A stretch of 64,000 nt of DNA from Saccharopolyspora erythraea. GTDB lineage: Bacteria; Actinomycetota; Actinomycetes; Mycobacteriales; Pseudonocardiaceae. The translations under genes and the position numbers were made by a program. Under the pieces are notes generated by a model that was given only the letters and a program-made list of their open reading frames with translations, made no database searches and was not told the origin of the DNA. Location: positions 5,332,001-5,396,000 of the forward strand of contig NZ_CP054839.1 in the NCBI RefSeq assembly GCF_018141105.1, written 5' to 3'. Positions 59,162-64,000 of the stretch are shown here, piece by piece. Position 1 is the first letter of the stretch; the number at the start of each line of letters is the position of its first letter.

Positions 59162-59377
59162 TCAGCCCAGACCGAGCACGTGGTCGTGGGTGCCGAGGAA
59201 CAGCGCGTTGAGCTCGTCGCGGAGCTGCTCGCGGGTGTCGTAGCCCACTCGGGCGTAAGGGCGGCCGTCGACGAAGTAGGTCAGCCGCCACCCCTGCTCG
59301 GTGCGCTCCACGGTGAATCCGAAACCGCTGCGGCGGGACGCCTGGTCCGCGGGCCACTGAGCAATGTTCTCCCCCAT
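59162..59377 (-). CDS. Small hypothetical protein
   Basis: The 71-residue product starts at ATG 59377 (MGENIAQWPADQASRRSGFG), with AAGGGG 6 bases upstream. It has a beta-rich core (FTVERTEQGWRLTYFVDGRP) and an acidic helix (DTREQLRDELNALFL). No signal peptide or family is recognised. It lies upstream of the TNT gene on the same strand, 155 bases away, and might or might not be linked to it. Confidence 0.7.
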   Translation of the reverse strand: MGENIAQWPADQASRRSGFGFTVERTEQGWRLTYFVDGRPYARVGYDTREQLRDELNALFLGTHDHVLGLG

Positions 59378-59504
59378 CGCCCGCCCCTTCGTCCCCCAGG
59401 AAACGTCACCGCACCGGTCGGCGCGACCTCCACTGTCGGCGACGGCGGAGGTGATCGGCAGGGCCTTTCGGCCCTGCGGCGTTCCGCTGGGCCGTGGGAC
59501 GGCA

Positions 59505-60389
59505 TCACCGGGCGCCGGCCGGCACCCCACGCCCGCGGCACCGCGGTGACCCGGACCAGCCGGTACGGGCCCCGGGCGCCGCCTCCTCCCGGATCGCCTC
59601 CTCATGGGTCCTGACGACCTTGCGGTCGCGGATCTCGCCGCGCCAGCCCTCGACCTCGTCGGGCCGGAGGATCGTGCGGGTCATCATGTGCCGCTTGACG
59701 TGCCTGAAGTCCGAACGCACCCGCCTGCCCTGCGCACGCCAGAGGTTGGCGGTCCGCTCGAGGAACCCGCGCGGGCGGTACGCCAGTACGAGCTGGACGC
59801 GGGTCATCCCCAGCGCCTGCTCGTGGAAGCTCACGGTGCCGTCGACGCGGGTTCCCGCCCCTTTGGTCTTCCACGTGATGTGGTCGTCGGGCACCTGCTC
59901 GACGATGGTCGCCTCCCAGCTCCGGCGCGACAGGAAGATCATCGCGCTCCAGGCCACCGTGGTGTCGCCGCGCTGCTCCACACCGATGACCTTCCTTGTG
60001 AAGCCCGGGAACTCCTCGAAGCGGGTCCACTGGTCGTAGGCGGTCCGCACGGGCAGGCCGACGTCGAAGTGCTCGACGATGTGGACCACCCTCGCGCCGA
60101 ACAGGCTCCGGAGCTTCACCGCGAGCCAGGTGAACGCGGCGCTCAGCGCCGCCCGGAACGGCGAGGCGCCCTCGGCCAGCTTCCTGGCCCCGGTGATGGC
60201 GGCGAGGAGCCCCGCACCACCGTTCTCGGCGGACTCGGCCAGCCGGTCCGCCATGTCCTCCGCCTTGCCGACGAGGGCCCGCACCGCCCGCTCGGCCAGC
60301 GCGGCGAGCAGGTCGCGCACGCCCGACTTCAGCCGGTCGAGAGGAAGCCGCCGGACAACTCCGGGTGCGCCCCGGTCCCGGTGAGCCAT
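59505..60389 (-). CDS. SRPBCC/cyclase-family protein with long N-terminal region
   Basis: The 294-residue protein is read from ATG 60389 (MAHRDRGAPGVVRRLPLDRL), with GAGG upstream. Residues 1 to about 100 are helical and basic to mixed, with a short hydrophobic stretch (FRAALSAAFTWLAVKLRSLF) that could bind a membrane. Residues about 105-240 are the SRPBCC domain: HIVEHFDVGLPVRTAYDQWT, RFEEFPGFTRKVIGVEQRGD and VSFHEQALGMTRVQLVLAYR. The C-terminal 50 residues are basic. Similar proteins occur beside gas-vesicle or stress genes in actinomycetes; no such genes are seen here. Confidence 0.85.
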   Translation of the reverse strand: MAHRDRGAPGVVRRLPLDRLKSGVRDLLAALAERAVRALVGKAEDMADRLAESAENGGAGLLAAITGARKLAEGASPFRAALSAAFTWLAVKLRSLFGARVVHIVEHFDVGLPVRTAYDQWTRFEEFPGFTRKVIGVEQRGDTTVAWSAMIFLSRRSWEATIVEQVPDDHITWKTKGAGTRVDGTVSFHEQALGMTRVQLVLAYRPRGFLERTANLWRAQGRRVRSDFRHVKRHMMTRTILRPDEVEGWRGEIRDRKVVRTHEEAIREEAAPGARTGWSGSPRCRGRGVPAGAR

Positions 60390-60491
60390 CACCACCACCT
60401 CGTTCCGTCACGAGGTGGGATGCGGTGGGAGCACCCCGTGTGCCGCCGGCCGCGCACCTCCGTCGAACACGAGACGGCTGCGCCGACCGGG

Positions 60492-60638
60492 TCAGGCCCG
60501 GACGCGGCCGCCCGAGGTCAGAGCGCGCAGTTCCAGCCGCAGCGCTCGCCACAGCGTTCGACCGGCGCCGGGCCTGCCGTGCCGGGAGATTCGGACGCCG
60601 TGGGCGAGCGGTGGTGCGGTGCGCCGGATGCCGTTCAC
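60492..60638 (-). CDS. Possible 48-residue small protein
   Basis: GTG 60638 follows AAGGGG by 5 bases, a good ribosome site, and opens a 48-codon frame (VNGIRRTAPPLAHGVRISRH onward) that ends at 60492. The product is Arg-rich and basic. The rest of the interval 60390-60906 shows no other supported gene. The ribosome site is the only support. Confidence 0.3.
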   Translation of the reverse strand: MNGIRRTAPPLAHGVRISRHGRPGAGRTLWRALRLELRALTSGGRVRA

Positions 60639-60906
60639 GCATGCCCCTTCAGCTGGGTGGGGCGGGTAGCCCCCCGACGGCCACCCGCTCCCGGTCTCTC
60701 GCGGGGCCAGGACCGCCCCACGAGACAGCGCCACTGAACCATCCCCGTTTTCCCTGGTCAGAAGCGCGCCGCTGGATACCATCAGGGTTACCGGCGGGTT
60801 GCACAAGAGGAGGAACCGAAAAAATCGGACACCCACTCCGGTGGTTTCCCGCCGAGCGTGCCCAGACGTGACCAGCTCCGGGGCACCGGCGGGTGCGGCG
60901 CGCCGT

Positions 60907-61602
60907 TCACCGGAGCCGGTCGACCACCGCGTCGGCGACGGCCTTGGCGCTGCCCGGGTTCTGCCCGGTGACCAGGTGCCCGTCCTCCCGGACGTAGGTG
61001 GCGAAGGGAGTGTCGGCGGTGGAGTAGTGCGCACCGCGCCGCTTCAGCTCGTCCTGCAGGCTGTAGGGCACGGCCTGGTCGCGCTTGGCCAGCTCCTCCT
61101 CCGGCCAGGAGAACCCGGTGACCTGCCTGCCTCCGACCAGGTGCTCACCGTCGGAGAGCTTGGCGCTGAGTAGCCCGCACGGGCCGTGGCAGACAGCCGA
61201 GACGACCTTGTCCGACTCGTGGAACCGGCGGAGCAGCTCGGCCAGCCGCTCGCTCCGCGGGAAGTCGAACATCACCCCGTGGCCGCCGGTGAGGTAGATG
61301 GCGTCGTAGTCGTCGGCGTCCACTTCCGCCACGGACGGGGTGTCCTTCAGCTTGTCCATGAACTGGCGGTCGGCATAGCGCTTGTCGGTGCCGAGCTCGC
61401 GGAGCACGTCGTGGGCCAGGCTCTCCGGGTCCAGGGGCACGTACCCGCCGGAGATGCTGGCGATCACGGGCTCGAACCCGGCCCGCTCGGCCACGTCGTA
61501 GAAGTGCGTCAGCTCCCCCAGCCACAGCCCGGTGCGGTATCCGGCCTTCTCGTACTCGCCGACGCTGGTGACGACGATCAGGATGCGGTTCGTCTTGGCC
61601 AT
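60907..61602 (-). CDS. Hsp31-like DJ-1/PfpI protein
   Basis: The 231-residue protein starts at ATG 61602 (MAKTNRILIVVTSVGEYEKA), behind GGAG. VSAVCHGPCGLLSAKLSDGE holds the nucleophilic Cys in the elbow, followed by the His and Gly of CHG, and DAIYLTGGHGVMFDFP provides the Glu/Gly-rich site; VIASISGGYVPLDPES is also typical. The pattern fits Hsp31/HchA-type glyoxalase III-like and deglycase enzymes that act on methylglyoxal. A second DJ-1 family gene lies at 62619-63188 on the other strand, and clpC follows it, so the locus may be linked to protein stress. Confidence 0.88.
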   Translation of the reverse strand: MAKTNRILIVVTSVGEYEKAGYRTGLWLGELTHFYDVAERAGFEPVIASISGGYVPLDPESLAHDVLRELGTDKRYADRQFMDKLKDTPSVAEVDADDYDAIYLTGGHGVMFDFPRSERLAELLRRFHESDKVVSAVCHGPCGLLSAKLSDGEHLVGGRQVTGFSWPEEELAKRDQAVPYSLQDELKRRGAHYSTADTPFATYVREDGHLVTGQNPGSAKAVADAVVDRLR

Positions 61603-61769
61603 GATCAGCTCCTCGGCGTTTCCCGGGGTTCGAACGACCCCGGCCTTCCACCTGCGGTTACCGGCTCAACGTAGGACCGCCACGCGCACTCGCAACCCGC
61701 GTCGCGGCGATGGCGTCCAGCGGAGACCCCGTGTTGATCGTCGGCTTCGGCACCCATCACCGTGCGATC

Positions 61770-62474
61770 ATGGGATCCGTGCTGACGATCGGGATGCTGG
61801 GTGGCATGAGCTGGGAGTCCAGCGCGCACTACTACCGGCTGGCCAACGAGTTGGTGGCGGAACGGCTCGGCGGACTGCACTCGGCCCGCTGCCTGCTGCT
61901 CTCGGTCGACTTCGCCGAGATCGAGGAGCTGCAGGTCGGCGGCCGGTGGGACGAGGCAGGCGCGCTGCTGGCCCGCGCGGCCGAGCAGGTCGAGGCGGCC
62001 GGCGCGGACCTCCTGGTGTTGTGCACCAACACGATGCACAAGGTCGCCGACCAGATCGAGGCCGCGATCGAGATCCCCCTGCTGCACTTGGCCGACACCA
62101 CCGCGACCGCCGTCACGGATGCCGGATTGGACGTGGTCGGGTTGCTGGGCACGGCGTTCACCATGGAGCAGGACTTCTACCGCGACCGGCTGTCCAGCCA
62201 CGGGCTCACCGTGCTGGTGCCCGAACGTGAGGATCGGGCTCTGGCGCATTCGGTGATCTACGACGAACTCTGCCGGGGCATCGTCTCCGAGACCTCCCGC
62301 GCGGCCTACCGCGCAGTGATCGACCGTCTCGTCGCCGCGGGCGCGCAAGGCGTGGTGCTGGGCTGCACCGAAATCGAGCTGCTGATCAGCCAGGACGACA
62401 GTCCCGTCCCCGTCTTCCCGACCACCCGGCTGCACGTCGAGGCCGCCGTCGACAAGGCACTGGCCACGCCATGA
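61770..62474 (+). CDS. Aspartate/glutamate racemase family protein
   Basis: The 234-residue product is read from ATG 61770 (MGSVLTIGMLGGMSWESSAH); GTG 61782 is possible. The GGMSWESSAHYYRLANELV start is typical of the YgeA/aspartate-racemase group. LLVLCTNTMHKVADQI and VVLGCTEIELLISQDDSP each carry one catalytic Cys, so both are present. The enzyme would racemise Asp, Glu or a related amino acid without cofactor. It is divergent from the Hsp31-like gene. Confidence 0.88.
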   Translation: MGSVLTIGMLGGMSWESSAHYYRLANELVAERLGGLHSARCLLLSVDFAEIEELQVGGRWDEAGALLARAAEQVEAAGADLLVLCTNTMHKVADQIEAAIEIPLLHLADTTATAVTDAGLDVVGLLGTAFTMEQDFYRDRLSSHGLTVLVPEREDRALAHSVIYDELCRGIVSETSRAAYRAVIDRLVAAGAQGVVLGCTEIELLISQDDSPVPVFPTTRLHVEAAVDKALATP

Positions 62475-62618
62475 CGGTGGCGAACGACCACGCCTGTGTT
62501 CCGTGCTGTGAAAGAAAAACCTGCGCCGCCTCACAGGGTGTGCGGTTTTCTCCCTTGCGCCGCTGGGTAGGCCAACGCGCGTCAAGGTTTTGCCACCCGT
62601 ACCGAGGAGGTGAATGTC

Positions 62619-63188
62619 GTGGCCGCGGATCTGAACGGCCGCAGGATCGCGGTGCTGGCCACCGACGGCTTCGAGCAGGTGGAGTACGAACAGCCCCGGC
62701 AGGCCGTCGAACAGGCCGGTGGCCAGGTGAGCCTGGTGTCGGTGCACGGCGGCGAGATCCAGGCGATGAACGGCGACATCGACAAGGGCGACCGGTTCAC
62801 CGTCGACGCGAAGGTGTCCGACGTCTCGCCCGACGACTTCGACGGGCTGGTCCTGCCCGGCGGCACGATCAACCCCGACCGGCTGCGGATCGACGCCGAC
62901 GCCGTGGGCTTCGTGCGTTCGTTCGTCCAGGCGGGCAAGCCGGTCGGCGCGATCTGCCACGGCCCCTGGACGCTGGCCGAGGCCGATGTGGTGCGGGGAC
63001 GCAGGGTCACGTCGTTCCCGAGCATCCGCACGGACCTGCGCAACGCAGGCGCCGACGTCGTGGACGAGCAGGTCGTCACCGACCAGGGCATGGTCACCAG
63101 CCGCAACCCCGATGACCTGCCCGCGTTCTGCGCCAAGATCGTCGAGGAATTCGCCGAGGGCCGTCACCGCGCCGCCGCGCGGGCCTGA
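62619..63188 (+). CDS. DJ-1/PfpI-family protein (PfpI/YhbO type)
   Basis: The 189-residue protein starts at GTG 62619, with GAGGAGG 8 bases upstream; a GTG at 62610 overlaps that site. RIAVLATDGFEQVEYEQPRQ opens the fold with the catalytic Glu, and GAICHGPWTLAEADVVRGRR carries the Cys-His pair. ALDxGWD is replaced by NPDRLRIDADAVGF. PfpI/YhbO relatives protect against stress or glycation and may act as deglycases. It differs from the Hsp31-like gene at 60907. A long hairpin ends the gene. Confidence 0.9.
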   Translation: MAADLNGRRIAVLATDGFEQVEYEQPRQAVEQAGGQVSLVSVHGGEIQAMNGDIDKGDRFTVDAKVSDVSPDDFDGLVLPGGTINPDRLRIDADAVGFVRSFVQAGKPVGAICHGPWTLAEADVVRGRRVTSFPSIRTDLRNAGADVVDEQVVTDQGMVTSRNPDDLPAFCAKIVEEFAEGRHRAAARA

Positions 63189-63245
63189 GGACCCAGGGCC
63201 CGCCCAGTGCACGCGAGTCGACAGGCCGGCTGACAATGGCTCCAT

Positions 63246-63292
63246 CGCAAGCTCCGGCTCGCCTCCGCCAGTTCGGCGGGCCGGAGCTTGCG
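63246..63292 (+). terminator. Long hairpin after the DJ-1/PfpI gene
   Basis: CGCAAGCTCCGGC and GCCGGAGCTTGCG form a perfect 13-base stem; the 21-base loop contains an inner CCGCC/GGCGG stem. It ends the gene at 62619-63188, 58 bases after its stop. Confidence 0.75.
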
Positions 63293-63465
63293 CGTGCCCT
63301 CGACCACCTCACCACGGGTGCCGGTGTGGCGTGCGTATACCAGCGATGTCGTGGTGGCGCACGGCCGTTCGCCGATGACGAACACGCCATATCCAGGGCC
63401 GTCGCTGGAATGAGCGGCCGCACCGACCTGTTGAGGGGAGGACTGACAGCAGCGAGGAGCCGAAG

Positions 63466-63484
63466 TTGACCGCACGGCGGTCAA
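63466..63484. promoter_or_regulatory. Inverted repeat at the clpC ribosome site
   Basis: TTGACCGC-ACG-GCGGTCAA is a perfect 8-base inverted repeat that ends on the first bases of the AAGGAG ribosome site (63483-63488). It could be a protein operator or a hairpin that partly masks the ribosome site. Confidence 0.55.
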
Positions 63485-63493
63485 GGAGTGCGA

Positions 63494-64000
63494 ATGTTTG
63501 AAAGGTTCACCGAGCGCGCGAGGCGGGTGGTCGTCCTGGCCCAGGAAGAGGCCCGGACGCTGAACCACAACTACATCGGCACCGAGCACATCCTCCTGGG
63601 CCTGGTCCACGAGGGTGAGGGTGTCGCCGCCAAGGCGCTGGAGTCGCTGGGCGTCTCGCTGGAAGGCGTCCGCGGGCAGGTCGAGGAGACCATCGGCCGC
63701 GGCGACCAGGAGTCGCCCAGCGGGAACATCCCGTTCACCCCACGGGGCAAGAAGGTGCTGGAGCTGTCGCTGCGCGAGGCGCTGCAGCTGGGGCACAACC
63801 ACATCGGGACCGAGCACATCCTGCTCGGCCTGATCCGCGAGGGCGAGGGCGTGGCCGCCCAGGTGCTGGTCAAGCTCGACGCGGACCTCGACCGGGTTCG
63901 CAGGGAGGTCAACCGGCTGATCTCGGGTTCGGGCAGCGAACCGGAGCCCGCGGAGGCGGGCGCACGCCCCCAGGCGGCGACCGCCACGACGCTGGACCAG
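63494..64000 (+). CDS. clpC: ATP-dependent Clp protease ATPase subunit ClpC (3' partial)
   Basis: The gene starts at ATG 63494, 5 bases after AAGGAG, and runs off the window after 169 codons. [20 protein letters not shown] starts the first Clp_N repeat; [20 protein letters not shown] is its core. A second repeat has [20 protein letters not shown] and [16 protein letters not shown] linker rich in Glu and Ala begins near residue 145. The ATPase domains lie outside. ClpC unfolds proteins for ClpP. Around residues 130-140 ([17 protein letters not shown]) it differs from the usual ClpC1 sequence, so it may be a second copy. Confidence 0.9.
   Translation, partial: MFERFTERARRVVVLAQEEARTLNHNYIGTEHILLGLVHEGEGVAAKALESLGVSLEGVRGQVEETIGRGDQESPSGNIPFTPRGKKVLELSLREALQLGHNHIGTEHILLGLIREGEGVAAQVLVKLDADLDRVRREVNRLISGSGSEPEPAEAGARPQAATATTLDQ

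Noticed and set aside
60492-61034. A 180-codon minus-strand frame running into the Hsp31-like gene
   Set aside because: It overlaps the Hsp31-like gene in another phase. Only its last 48 codons, which have a ribosome site of their own, are kept as a low-confidence small gene.
1-64000. CRISPR arrays, tRNA and rRNA genes, prophage genes
   Set aside because: No regularly spaced repeats with unique spacers, no cloverleaf or rRNA segments and no phage structural genes were seen.

Overview
The window is high-GC DNA from an actinomycete. Third codon positions are almost all G or C, many genes start with GTG, and the gene families are typical actinobacterial ones: DinB/DUF664 thiol-transferase-like proteins, an F420-type LLM oxidoreductase, LGFP repeats, an ESX-associated small protein, DUF4236 and ClpC. 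The mix suggests a Saccharopolyspora-like member of the Pseudonocardiales; this is inference, since the window has no rRNA or tRNA gene. Both ends cut genes: a CrtI-like oxidoreductase on the left and the N-terminus of ClpC on the right.

Layout. 1-7.9 kb: small enzymes and regulators, including an HxlR regulator upstream of an SRPBCC/LLM gene pair. 7.9-28.7 kb: the main feature, about 20.7 kb of genes all on the minus strand. It begins upstream with a ROK regulator, Gfo/Idh/MocA dehydrogenase, TIM-barrel epimerase, a sugar ABC importer, ThuA and a secreted PQQ-type sugar dehydrogenase. It then runs into a complete ebo-type cluster: an inositol-phosphate-synthase-like cyclase, UbiA/EboC, a DUF1080 3-keto-glycoside hydrolase, a TIM barrel fused to EboA, TatD, EboE, an AlkP-type phosphodiesterase and a Tat-exported epimerase. 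Most ebo genes overlap by 1 or 4 bases. A TnpB-only IS200/IS605 element sits at the cyclase/ubiA junction. Removing it restores a 4-base GTGA overlap, and the IS end now supplies the cyclase stop codon.

28.8-36.3 kb: a frameshifted GH16 glucanase gene, a DUF4236 gene, an IolG-like inositol dehydrogenase with a palindromic operator candidate, a truncated ESX-type small gene, an SGNH hydrolase, remnants of a transposase and an MFS transporter, then a type-II NADH-dehydrogenase-like gene under an Rrf2 regulator with an 11-3-11 dyad. 36.7-42.7 kb: a two-subunit molybdenum hydroxylase (IorA/IorB type), a TetR/SDR divergent pair and a DUF664 protein. 42.7-50 kb: a PAS-GGDEF-EAL protein, an orphan ketosynthase, a secreted LGFP protein and an MHS-family transporter. 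50-56.7 kb: HAD, a thioesterase/MarR divergent pair with a clear operator, and a GntR-controlled amine catabolic operon (SoxA-like oxidase, sodium symporter, second FAD oxidase). 56.7-64 kb: a BrkB-type membrane protein, a secreted TNT-domain protein with a small candidate immunity gene, SRPBCC, two DJ-1/PfpI proteins, an Asp/Glu racemase and clpC.

How the genes fit together: the long minus-strand run looks like uptake and oxidation of a sugar or glycoside joined to an ebo pathway that cyclises, prenylates and moves a sugar-derived metabolite across the membrane. Several short inverted repeats lie at promoters beside regulator genes. Convergent gene pairs end in perfect-stem bidirectional terminators, two of which carry the stop codons inside the stem arms.
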